A stretch of DNA of 6,518 nucleotides from contig CANRCY010000081.1 of NCBI GenBank assembly GCA_947629225.1, positions 1 through 6,518 of the forward strand. The letters are read 5' to 3'. A program made the translations under genes and the position numbers. This DNA comes from an uncultured Clostridia bacterium. GTDB taxonomy: Bacteria > Bacillota > Clostridia > Christensenellales > Borkfalkiaceae. The notes under the pieces were generated by a model. That model was not told the origin of the DNA and ran no database searches. It worked only from the letters and a program-made list of their open reading frames with translations. Of this stretch, positions 1 to 5,400 are shown one piece after another; the first letter of the stretch is position 1, and every line of letters begins with the position of its first letter.

Positions 1-1
1 C

Positions 2-250
2 TCACACCTCGACGGCGAGATAGTTCGTATGCGGGTTGCGGCGGGCGAGTTCTAAGATGAATCCGCCGTTGCCGCAGCCGATCTCGAGCTCGACGGGATT
101 GGGGTTGCCGAAGAGCGCAGTATAGTCTAAAAGGGCGCGGAAATTCTCCGCCGCCTCCTTCAGATTGAGGCAGGGACGCCCGCGCGCGGCGAGCACGTCT
201 CCGCATTGTTCCATGCGCGGCTCCAAATGCCGCTTTTTCCGCATACGCAT
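2..250 (-). CDS. trmB: tRNA (guanine-N7)-methyltransferase, N-terminal part, ending at an early TGA
   Basis: TrmB uses S-adenosylmethionine to methylate N7 of guanine 46 in the variable loop of tRNA; it is cytoplasmic. Seen here are 82 residues beginning MRMRKKRHLEPR, a start typical of bacterial TrmB, then a linker and the SAM-binding motif I ELEIGCGNGGF (residues 54-64) followed by NPHTNYLAVEV. The ATG at 248-250 has GGGAG five bases upstream (256-260), which favours it over the second ATG at 242-244. The frame closes with TGA at 2-4, right after LAVEV, although family members are usually a little over 200 residues and the rest of the Rossmann fold should follow. The window ends one base later, so a frameshift, a nonsense mutation or a sequence-end error cannot be told apart. 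The family call is firm; whether the gene is intact is doubtful. Confidence 0.82.
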   Translation of the reverse strand: MRMRKKRHLEPRMEQCGDVLAARGRPCLNLKEAAENFRALLDYTALFGNPNPVELEIGCGNGGFILELARRNPHTNYLAVEV

Positions 251-269
251 AAAATCTCCCGAATCAAAT

Positions 270-299
270 GTTGTATCGGAACGTCCCGTTCCCCGTCAT
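270..299 (-). promoter_or_regulatory. Weak candidate promoter of trmB with a palindrome in the spacer
   Basis: Read on the minus strand, ATGACG (294-299) and TACAAC (270-275) are 18 bases apart. Each matches four of six positions of the SigA consensus. The predicted start near 263 would leave a leader of about a dozen bases holding the GGGAG site. The spacer contains a perfect inverted repeat, GGAACG-N3-CGTTCC (278-292). Because the hexamers are weak, this is a candidate only. Confidence 0.35.
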
Positions 300-333
300 G
301 ACGCCTACGCGCGGCTCGGAATGGCGCGTTCGA

Positions 334-540
334 GCTGCTCTTAAAATGTCATTTCGACCAAGCCGCGTTAGCGGCGCGTGGAGAAATCTCTACCTCAATA
401 CCCCCCCACGGAGGGGGGGCATGTTTCCAATACGTCATTCCGAGCGTAGTCGAGGAATGTCCGCATTATAATAAAGACATGTTTCGCACCCTCGCACGAT
501 TCTTTTCGAAGTGAGATTTCTCGACTCCGCGCTTCGCGCT
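334..540. repeat. Composite palindromic repeat cassette, copy 1 (elements A1-G1-B1-C1)
   Basis: Four elements follow each other. A1 is a hairpin with stem ATTTC/GAAAT (351-355, 383-387) that encloses a second perfect stem GCCGC-GTTA-GCGGC (362-375). G1 is a seven-pair C/G hairpin with loop ACGGA (401-419). B1 has stem CATTCC/GGAATG (436-441, 454-459) around loop GAGCGTAGTCGA, then a TTATAAT-containing linker ending in CATGTTTCG. C1 (490-540) holds only the 5' half of an inverted member: ATTTC at 516-520 is present, but its partner is lost where A2 begins. The same order recurs in the next cassette. Such palindromic intergenic repeats are widespread in bacteria; no transposase for them is visible here. 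Confidence 0.85.
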
Positions 541-773
541 GCTCTTAAAATGTCATTTCGACCAAGCCGCGTTAGCGGCGCGTGGAGAAATCTCTACCTC
601 AATACCCCTTCCCACGGAGGGCGGGGCGTATCCCAAATACGTCATTCCGAGCGTAGTCGAGGAATGTCCGCATTATAATAAAGGCATGTTTCGCGCTCTT
701 GCCCATTTCCTCGCACGATTCTTTTCGAAGTGAGATTTCTCGACTCCGCGCTTCGCGCTCCGCTCGAAATGAC
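538..773. repeat. Composite palindromic repeat cassette, copy 2 (elements A2-G2-B2-C2)
   Basis: This is a second, nearly identical copy about 205-220 bases downstream of the first. A2 has the ATTTC/GAAAT stem at 555-559 and 587-591 with the inner GCCGC-GTTA-GCGGC hairpin. G2 (605-626) keeps the ACGGA loop, but its stem is CCC/GGG plus CCCC/GGGG around an internal mismatch. B2 has CATTCC/GGAATG at 643-648 and 661-666. C2 is complete, with ATTTC (735-739) pairing to GAAAT (766-770) around a 26-base loop that itself folds (GCGC-TTCG-CGC). The B-to-C linker is about 12 bases longer than in copy 1. Confidence 0.85.
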
Positions 774-780
774 AATGAAA

Positions 781-866
781 GCGATTTGCGCATAGCACAG
801 AGCAAAGAATCGCGCGAAATCCTAAAATTTCTGCGCGTTGGAAAATCGCCCTCTTGCTCGCGCAAG
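781..866. repeat. Run of three short hairpins plus a 20-base repeat shared with 1890-1909
   Basis: No gene is seen here. GCGATT (781-786) pairs with AATCGC (808-813), and GAAAT (816-820) with ATTTC (827-831). The 20 bases at 831-850 recur exactly at 1890-1909. Then CTTGC-TCGC-GCAAG (853-866) is followed by ATTTTT on the plus strand, giving it a weak terminator look, though no plus-strand gene needs one. I regard the stretch as part of the repeat island. Confidence 0.5.
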
Positions 867-892
867 GGATTTTTCATTCGCCGAGAGCCGTA

Positions 893-911
893 GCGCGAAT
901 TCACTTCGCGC
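893..911. repeat. Perfect seven-pair hairpin
   Basis: GCGCGAA (893-899) and TTCGCGC (905-911) are exact inverted copies around the loop TTCAC. There is no T-run on either strand, so it is not a typical terminator. It lies in the island between trmB and dut. Confidence 0.6.
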
Positions 912-936
912 GTAAAGCGGCGAACGACCGCAGCAA

Positions 937-1061
937 TCACGAGATTTCTTTTTGCTACGATTGCCGCTTCACGTTTGGAGCGTAGCCCGTGGAGCGACAA
1001 ACGCATTCGAGCCCGAACCCCGTGAGGGCGAGACAAGCGGCAAGAAAAAAGAAATCTGTGA
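937..1061. repeat. Long inverted repeat directly downstream of dut
   Basis: The outer arms pair in three blocks: TCAC (937-940) with GTGA (1058-1061), AGATTTCTTTTT (942-953) with AAAAAGAAATCT (1046-1057), and TTGCCGCTT (961-969) with AAGCGGCAA (1035-1043). That is 25 base pairs with one bulge and one asymmetric internal loop. Inside are CGTTTG/CAAACG (972-977, 998-1003) and a weaker GCCC/GGGC stem (1011-1014, 1026-1029), so the whole could form a branched fold. The right arm ends two bases from the dut stop codon. It could be a small non-autonomous element or a 3'-end RNA structure of dut; no target-site duplication was evident. Confidence 0.65.
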
Positions 1062-1063
1062 AC

Positions 1064-1492
1064 TTATTTTCCTGTCGACCCAAATCCGCCCGTGCCGCGG
1101 ACGGTCTCGGAAAGCTCACCCGTTTCGCAAAATTCACAGGTATAATAGGGCGCGACGACGAGTTGCGCCACCCGCTCCCCCGCGCCGATGAAGCGGGTCT
1201 CTCTGCCGTGGTTATGCAGGGCGACGATGATCTCGCCGCGGTAGTCGCAATCGATGACGCCCACTTTGTTGGCGGGCGCAAGGTCCTGTTTGCAGGCAAG
1301 CCCGCTCCGCGCATAGACGAGCCCCACCGTGCCCGCGGGAAGCTCCACCGCGATCCCCGTATGCACGAACACCGTCTCCCCCGCCCCTACCGTATATTCA
1401 TCGCAGGAAAAGAGGTCGGCTCCCGCAGAAAATTCGGAGCCGTAAACAGGCAGTTTTGCCCTTTCGTTCCATTTTTTTACATTTACTTTCAT
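1064..1492 (-). CDS. dut: Deoxyuridine 5'-triphosphate nucleotidohydrolase (dUTPase)
   Basis: Dut hydrolyses dUTP to dUMP and pyrophosphate. This keeps uracil out of DNA and supplies dUMP for thymidylate synthesis; the enzyme is normally a cytoplasmic homotrimer with a Mg2+ ion. The 142 residues show all five family motifs in order: AGADL (about 23-27), ARSG (61-64), GVIDCDYRGEI (about 78-88, with the catalytic Asp and substrate-stacking Tyr), GERVAQLVV (105-113) and the C-terminal RGTGGFGSTG (132-141). Length fits the family. The start chosen is the ATG at 1490-1492 (MKVNVKKW), because an in-frame ATG at 1502-1504 lies inside the predicted -10 box. No Shine-Dalgarno sequence precedes 1492, consistent with a leaderless mRNA. 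The gene sits alone between two repeat islands. Confidence 0.96.
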   Translation of the reverse strand: MKVNVKKWNERAKLPVYGSEFSAGADLFSCDEYTVGAGETVFVHTGIAVELPAGTVGLVYARSGLACKQDLAPANKVGVIDCDYRGEIIVALHNHGRETRFIGAGERVAQLVVAPYYTCEFCETGELSETVRGTGGFGSTGK

Positions 1493-1499
1493 AGTCAAT

Positions 1500-1528
1500 A
1501 TCATAACCGCTTAAAGCGTTTTTGTCAA
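1500..1528 (-). promoter_or_regulatory. Near-consensus SigA promoter of dut
   Basis: On the minus strand, TTGACA (1523-1528) and TATGAT (1500-1505) are separated by exactly 17 bases. Counting from the -10 box puts +1 at 1492-1493, at or next to the A of the dut ATG. The spacer carries the palindrome CGCTT-N-AAGCG (1508-1518), a possible repressor site. The -35 box begins just after the T-run of the upstream terminator. Confidence 0.85.
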
Positions 1529-1529
1529 G

Positions 1530-1559
1530 AAAAAACCTCTCCGTATGAGAGAGGCTTTT
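1530..1559 (-). terminator. Rho-independent terminator, possibly bidirectional, upstream of dut
   Basis: CCTCTC (1536-1541) and GAGAGG (1549-1554) form a six-pair stem with a seven-base loop. On the minus strand it is followed by six T residues (1530-1535). On the plus strand CTTTTGTTTT follows, so it could work both ways. It would insulate dut from read-through coming from glnN and the repeat island. Confidence 0.75.
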
Positions 1560-1596
1560 GTTTTGCTTGCAGGCGCAGACGCGTTCGCCCAACGGT

Positions 1597-1724
1597 GGGA
1601 CGGATTCCAATCACGTCACCCTGAGCCTGTCGACGGCGGGACGGATTCCAATCACGTCACCCTGAGCCTGTCGAAGGGTGTCCACTTTATAATGCGGTCA
1701 TGTTTCGACTTCGCTCAACATGAC
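1597..1724. repeat. Tandem 41-base duplication plus palindromes E and F
   Basis: A unit beginning GGGACGGATTCCAATCACG occurs at 1597 and again at 1638, a period of 41 bases, and both copies read into CACCCTGAGCCTGTCGA. Only the second copy completes its palindrome, CACCCT (1658-1663) with AGGGTG (1675-1680). A TTATAAT-containing linker then leads to F, GTCATGTT (1697-1704) pairing perfectly with AACATGAC (1717-1724). The flanks and linker match those of B1 and B2, so E is a variant of the same element with a different stem. Confidence 0.8.
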
Positions 1725-1751
1725 GTGCCGCGCTTAGAGAATCAGAACAGC

Positions 1752-1865
1752 GCGCGGGCGGAATGACACGTTCGTGCTGCTCTTAAAATGTCATTTCGAC
1801 CAAGCCGCGTTAGCGGCGCGTGGAGAAATCTCTACCTCAATACCCCCTCCCACGGAGGGGGATTA
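1752..1865. repeat. Third copy of the A-G palindromic element (A3-G3)
   Basis: The sequence from 1776 matches A1 and A2 closely: stem ATTTC/GAAAT (1793-1797, 1825-1829), inner hairpin GCCGC-GTTA-GCGGC (1804-1817), then the CTACCTCAATA spacer and a C/G hairpin with loop ACGGA (1854-1858). Similarity to the left flank of A1 extends back to about 1752. After 1865 the likeness fades, apart from a TTCCAAATGAC remnant near 1880 that resembles the left flank of B. Confidence 0.8.
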
Positions 1866-2008
1866 AGGGAGTGGGCGTGTTCCAAATGACTGCGCGTTGG
1901 AAAATCGCCATTTTCCATAAGCGCACACAATTTGCCGCATTCCTGCGGCTTAGTGTCCGCCGAAACGAACAAGAGGACAAGCGGGTTAAACCGCCAACGC
2001 CAATTTCC
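1866..2008. repeat. Gene-free stretch with several perfect short hairpins
   Basis: No coding region is supported here. The 20-base repeat shared with 831-850 lies at 1890-1909 and here forms a perfect hairpin, GGAAAAT-CGCC-ATTTTCC (1899-1916). Further hairpins are CCGCA-TTCC-TGCGG (1933-1946) and GCGG-N6-CCGC (1981-1994). The stretch separates glnN from the A3 element. Confidence 0.55.
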
Positions 2009-2048
2009 TCACGGAAAAAGATTTTGCAAAGCAAAAGATTTTTCGTGA
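2009..2048 (-). terminator. Long AT-rich hairpin, probable glnN terminator
   Basis: Three stem blocks pair: TCACG with CGTGA (2009-2013, 2044-2048), AAAAA with TTTTT (2015-2019, 2039-2043) and TTTTGC with GCAAAA (2022-2027, 2031-2036). They are separated by one bulged G and a symmetric GA/GA loop. On the minus strand the inner hairpin is followed by TCTTTTT, which fits termination just after the glnN stop at 2051-2053. The stem is AT-rich for a strong terminator, hence moderate confidence. Confidence 0.5.
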
Positions 2049-2050
2049 AT

Positions 2051-4129
2051 CTACTTTACGCTATACAGCAGATCGGTATATGTGGGATAGGGCCAATAGT
2101 CGGAGGAGCAGAGCTTTTCCATTCCGTCGGCGAGGGCGCGCACCGCGTCCATATCGGGCACGATGACGTGCGCCATCTTCTGCGAAGCGGGACCCTCCCC
2201 CGCGGGCATTTCCGCAAGGTCGGTCTCGAGTTTTTCGACCGCGGCATAGAAGCCGTCGTTCATGGCAGAGAGCCGCTCCAAAAGTTTCAGATCGTGACCT
2301 GTATTGAGTTTTTCGCTCACGGCGCGCTTGTTTTCGACGACGGCGCACAGCTCGGCGATATAGCCGTTGACGGCGGGATAAATATCCTGCTTCGCCATTT
2401 CCGCCATGGTGAGCGCCTCGATGTTGATCGCCTTGATGTAATTTTCGAGCTGGATATTCGCCCGCGCGACGATCTCCCGCTCGGTGTAAACGCCCTGCCG
2501 CACGAACACGTCGATGTTCTCCCGTTTGAGGAGTTCGGGCACGGCGTCGGCAGTCGTCTTGTTGTTCAAAAGTCCTCTCCGCACCGCCTCGGGCTCCCAA
2601 TCGGGACCATACCCGTTGTAGTTAAAGATGATACGGTAGTGCTTTTTGAGCAAGTTTTCGGTATATTCGCGGCAAGCCTTGCCGAAGTCGGTCACCCCCG
2701 AGAGCGTTTCCACCGCTTCCGAGAAAAGCTGTGCGGCGATCGTGTTGAGCACGATGTTGGGGTCGGCGACCGACGCCGAACTGCCGAGCATGCGGAACTC
2801 GAACTTGTTCCCCGTAAAGGCAAAGGGAGAGGTGCGGTTCCTGTCCGTGGTATCGATGGGAAAGATGGGCGAAGACGGCACGCCGATCGACCCGGGGACC
2901 GCTCTTTTCGGCACATACTCCCTGCCGTTGACGATGGAATCGACGAGCGCGCCGAGCTGATCCCCCAAATAGACGGAGATGATGGCGGGCGGCGCTTCGT
3001 TCGCGCCGAGCCTGTGGTCGTTCCCCGCCGAGGCGACGGACGCGCGCAGAATGCCCTGATAGCGGTCGACTGCGGCGATGACGCACGCGAGCACGAGGAG
3101 AAAACGGGGGTTGCTCTCGGGATTTTCGCCCGGGTCGAGCAGATTCAGCCCCGTATCGGTGGAAAGAGACCAATTATTGTGCTTGCCCGAGCCGTTCACG
3201 CCCTCGAAGGGCTTTTCGTGGAGCAGGCAGACGAGCCCGTGGCGCTTTGCGACCTTTTTCATGAGCTCCATCGTGAGCTGGTTTGCGTCCACCGCGACGT
3301 TGGTGGTGGTGAACACGGGGGCAAGCTCGTGCTGGGCGGGAGCGACCTCGTTGTGCTTCGTCTTGGCGAAGATGCCGTACTTCCAGAGGGTCTCGTCGAG
3401 GTCGCGCATATAGTCGGAAATGCGGGTCTTGAGAACGCCGAAGTAGTGATCTTCGAGCTCCTGTCCGCGCGGGGCGGGCGCGCCGAAGAGGGTCCTGCCC
3501 GTCAGAATGAGGTCCTTGCGCTTTAAGTACTCCTCTTCGTCGATGAGGAAGTATTCCTGTTCGGGTCCCACCGTGGTGGAGACCTTTTTGCACTCGATGC
3601 CGAACAGCTTCAAGAGCCGCTTTGCCTGCGTATCGAGCGCCGTCATCGACTTCAGGAGCGGAGCTTTTTTATCGAGCGTCTCACCCGTATAGGAGACAAA
3701 GACGGTCGGGATATAGAGCGTTCCTTCCTTGACGAAGGCGGGAGAGGTGGGATCCCACGCCGTATAGCCGCGCGCGGCGGAAGTCGCCCGCGACCCGCCC
3801 GAAGGGAAGGACGACGCGTCGGGCTCGCCCACGATGAGGCTCTTGCCCGTGAGCTGCATGATGACCTTGTCTCCGTCGGGCTCGATAAAGCTGTCGTGCT
3901 TTTCCGCGGTGAGGTTGGTAAGGGGCTGGAACCAATGGGTGTAGTGGGTCGCGCCCTTCTTCACCGCCCAATCCTTCATGGCGTTGGCGACGGCGCTCGC
4001 GATGTTCGTATCGAGCGGTTCGCCCGCGTCGATCGTCCTGCGGAGGGATTTATACACCTCCTTGGGCAGCGAGTTCTTCATGACCTCGTCGCCGAACACA
4101 TTGCTTCCGAAATATTCGGTTACGTCCAT
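2051..4129 (-). CDS. glnN: Type III glutamine synthetase
   Basis: It makes glutamine from glutamate, ammonia and ATP, the main route of ammonia assimilation, in the cytoplasm. At 692 residues it has the length of the GSIII class, which is far longer than GSI or GSII; characterised GSIII enzymes are large dodecamers. Visible blocks are the N-terminal GSIII region with TGKSLIVGEPDASSFPSGG (94-112), a metal/substrate strand GPEQEYFLID (188-197), NEVAPAQHELAP (260-271), the nucleotide-site block KPFEGVNGSGKHNNWS (306-321) and NRTSPFAFTGNKFEFR (431-446). A GSIII-specific C-terminal helical region ends in DYWPYPTYTDLLYS. The ATG at 4127-4129 has AAGGAG (4136-4141) six bases upstream. No lesion is visible. 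It has its own promoter and no nitrogen-regulatory partner gene beside it. Confidence 0.97.
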   Translation of the reverse strand: MDVTEYFGSNVFGDEVMKNSLPKEVYKSLRRTIDAGEPLDTNIASAVANAMKDWAVKKGATHYTHWFQPLTNLTAEKHDSFIEPDGDKVIMQLTGKSLIVGEPDASSFPSGGSRATSAARGYTAWDPTSPAFVKEGTLYIPTVFVSYTGETLDKKAPLLKSMTALDTQAKRLLKLFGIECKKVSTTVGPEQEYFLIDEEEYLKRKDLILTGRTLFGAPAPRGQELEDHYFGVLKTRISDYMRDLDETLWKYGIFAKTKHNEVAPAQHELAPVFTTTNVAVDANQLTMELMKKVAKRHGLVCLLHEKPFEGVNGSGKHNNWSLSTDTGLNLLDPGENPESNPRFLLVLACVIAAVDRYQGILRASVASAGNDHRLGANEAPPAIISVYLGDQLGALVDSIVNGREYVPKRAVPGSIGVPSSPIFPIDTTDRNRTSPFAFTGNKFEFRMLGSSASVADPNIVLNTIAAQLFSEAVETLSGVTDFGKACREYTENLLKKHYRIIFNYNGYGPDWEPEAVRRGLLNNKTTADAVPELLKRENIDVFVRQGVYTEREIVARANIQLENYIKAINIEALTMAEMAKQDIYPAVNGYIAELCAVVENKRAVSEKLNTGHDLKLLERLSAMNDGFYAAVEKLETDLAEMPAGEGPASQKMAHVIVPDMDAVRALADGMEKLCSSDYWPYPTYTDLLYSVK

Positions 4130-4169
4130 GCTTTTCTCCTTAAAGTATTTTATCGGCGGTACCTTCCCA

Positions 4170-4198
4170 ATTATAACGAGATTTTTTCACTCCGTCAA
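4170..4198 (-). promoter_or_regulatory. Near-consensus SigA promoter of glnN
   Basis: On the minus strand, TTGACG (4193-4198) and TATAAT (4170-4175) are 17 bases apart, eleven of twelve consensus positions. The start would lie near 4163, giving a leader of about 33 bases that includes the AAGGAG site. That leader is too short for a glutamine riboswitch, and no operator palindrome is apparent in the spacer. Confidence 0.88.
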
Positions 4199-4270
4199 AT
4201 CTTTGGCGGCGGGAAGAGAATTGTGTTCGCTATCGTCGGAAACTGCGCCGCGGATCCGTTCGAAACCAAC

Positions 4271-4297
4271 AAAAAAGGAGCGGATTGTTCCGCTCCC
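4271..4297 (-). terminator. Strong rho-independent terminator of the LRR lipoprotein gene
   Basis: On the minus strand, GGAGCGGA (4289-4296) and TCCGCTCC (4277-4284) form a perfect eight-pair GC-rich stem with a four-base loop, followed by six T residues (4271-4276). It begins about ten bases after the stop codon at 4305-4307 and separates the gene from the glnN promoter. Confidence 0.92.
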
Positions 4298-4304
4298 GTG
4301 CCGT

Positions 4305-5387
4305 TTATGCTCCCGCAGGTTCGGCAATGACGCCGTTGCGGTCGAGCGTGCCGTCCGTGCAATAGACATAATAATCGACGAACTCCTCGGGGTCGAGATG
4401 GGTCACGAACCAGTCTGCCGCCTTCGTAAGATTTTTCCACTCCTCCATCGTGCCGCCGTAGCGGATGGATTTGAGCGCGGTGCAGTCGGTAAACGCCGCG
4501 CCGTCGATCTTGCCGAGCTCCCGCGGGACGACCACCTCTTCGAGGCGACCGCATTCGCCGAAGGTATTCTCCCCGATGGAAGCGCACCTTCCGAGGAAGG
4601 CGGATTGCAGAAGGGAACAGCGGTAGAAAGCGCCCTTCCCGAGCGCTTCGAGAGAGCCGCCCAGATACGCCCGCGTGAGCTTCGTGCATTCGGTGAAGGC
4701 GAAGTCCCCCACCTTGCGGAGATTGGGCATGTCGGGCAAGGTCGTAAGCGACTCGCAGCGGGCGAAGGCGTTCGCGCCGATGCTTTCGAGCCCGCGCACG
4801 TTGTTGAAGGAGCCGAGGGCGGAACAGCCGCGGAAGGCGAGATCGCCGATCGTCTTCAAACTGTTGCGGGGAAGGGAGAGCGTTGTGAGGGAAGTGCACC
4901 CATAGAAGGCGCGGTCTCCGATCGAAACGACCCCGTCGGGGATCTCGATGCTCTCGATCAGCGAGGCGGGGGTCTCTGTGCCCTCCTCCGTATCGAGGGA
5001 AGCGAACCCTTCCGTCAGAATGCCGACGACGGGCTTGCCGAGGTGATACGCCTCGATGACGATATTTTTCGACGTCGAAGAGCCGAGCGCCACGTTGTAT
5101 GCCTCTCCGTCCTCCGTTTCGAGATAGGCGAGCTTTCCCGTGGGTTCGAGCTCATAGCCGCAACGGGTGCAGACGTTGTAGATCGAATACTCATGCCCGA
5201 GCGCATAGAGCGTCTCTTCCTTCTCCTCTCCGCAATCGGCGCACTTCATGCGGCGGAATCCGTCGGTGAGGCAAGTGGGATCTCTCTCCTCGACCGAGAC
5301 GAAACGGTGGCGATGGTTACAGGCGGAGAAACCCGCCACGGCGGCTGCGACGAGCGCAAACGCCAAAAATTTCAATACTTTTTTCAT
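4305..5387 (-). CDS. Leucine-rich-repeat (BspA type) surface lipoprotein
   Basis: The 360-residue protein starts MKKVLKF, has a hydrophobic signal segment (about 6-20) and a likely lipobox FSAC with lipid-modified Cys23; Phe at -3 is not the usual Leu. Residues 24-80 form a His/Cys-rich segment (HRH at 25-27, PTC at 37-39, CADC 49-52, LGHEY 63-67, CTRC 73-76), a pattern common in clostridial surface proteins and possibly zinc-binding. Seven BspA-like repeats follow, each with F-x-x-C-x-x-L; their Cys are at 164, 188, 211, 234, 257, 279 and 302, spaced 22-24 residues. A short C-terminal tail ends the protein. The ATG at 5385-5387 has AGAGG seven bases upstream. It is probably anchored outside the membrane for binding or protein interaction; the ligand is unknown. 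The GH51 remnant lies upstream, but the gene has its own promoter. Confidence 0.88.
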   Translation of the reverse strand: MKKVLKFLAFALVAAAVAGFSACNHRHRFVSVEERDPTCLTDGFRRMKCADCGEEKEETLYALGHEYSIYNVCTRCGYELEPTGKLAYLETEDGEAYNVALGSSTSKNIVIEAYHLGKPVVGILTEGFASLDTEEGTETPASLIESIEIPDGVVSIGDRAFYGCTSLTTLSLPRNSLKTIGDLAFRGCSALGSFNNVRGLESIGANAFARCESLTTLPDMPNLRKVGDFAFTECTKLTRAYLGGSLEALGKGAFYRCSLLQSAFLGRCASIGENTFGECGRLEEVVVPRELGKIDGAAFTDCTALKSIRYGGTMEEWKNLTKAADWFVTHLDPEEFVDYYVYCTDGTLDRNGVIAEPAGA

Positions 5388-5400
5388 AAGCCGACCTCTC

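Noticed and set aside
2..4. TGA read as selenocysteine or tryptophan in trmB
   Set aside because: TrmB is not a known selenoprotein. The other genes use TGG for Trp and have no internal TGA, and too little downstream sequence is visible to look for a recoding signal.
278..292. LexA (SOS) box upstream of trmB
   Set aside because: GAAC and GTTC are five bases apart, while the Bacillota SOS box has four.
465..472. TTATAAT in the repeat linkers as a -10 promoter box
   Set aside because: No -35-like hexamer occurs at 16-18 bases on either strand in B1, and no gene follows. Conservation is better explained by the repeat itself.
334..773. CRISPR array
   Set aside because: There are only two long, composite, near-identical copies, with no short regular repeats separated by unique spacers and no cas gene.
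599..1036. 145-codon minus-strand frame in the repeat island
   Set aside because: It is made of palindromic repeats and an inverted repeat, has no ribosome binding site and no family likeness.
1502..1504. Upstream ATG as the dut start
   Set aside because: It lies within the -10 hexamer of the best promoter, so it would not be transcribed from it.
1820..3526. 568-codon open frame on the plus strand
   Set aside because: It lies opposite glnN, which is unmistakable. The translation is rich in His, Arg and Gly with no recognisable domain, and it starts within a repeat. It is a shadow of GC-rich codons on the other strand.
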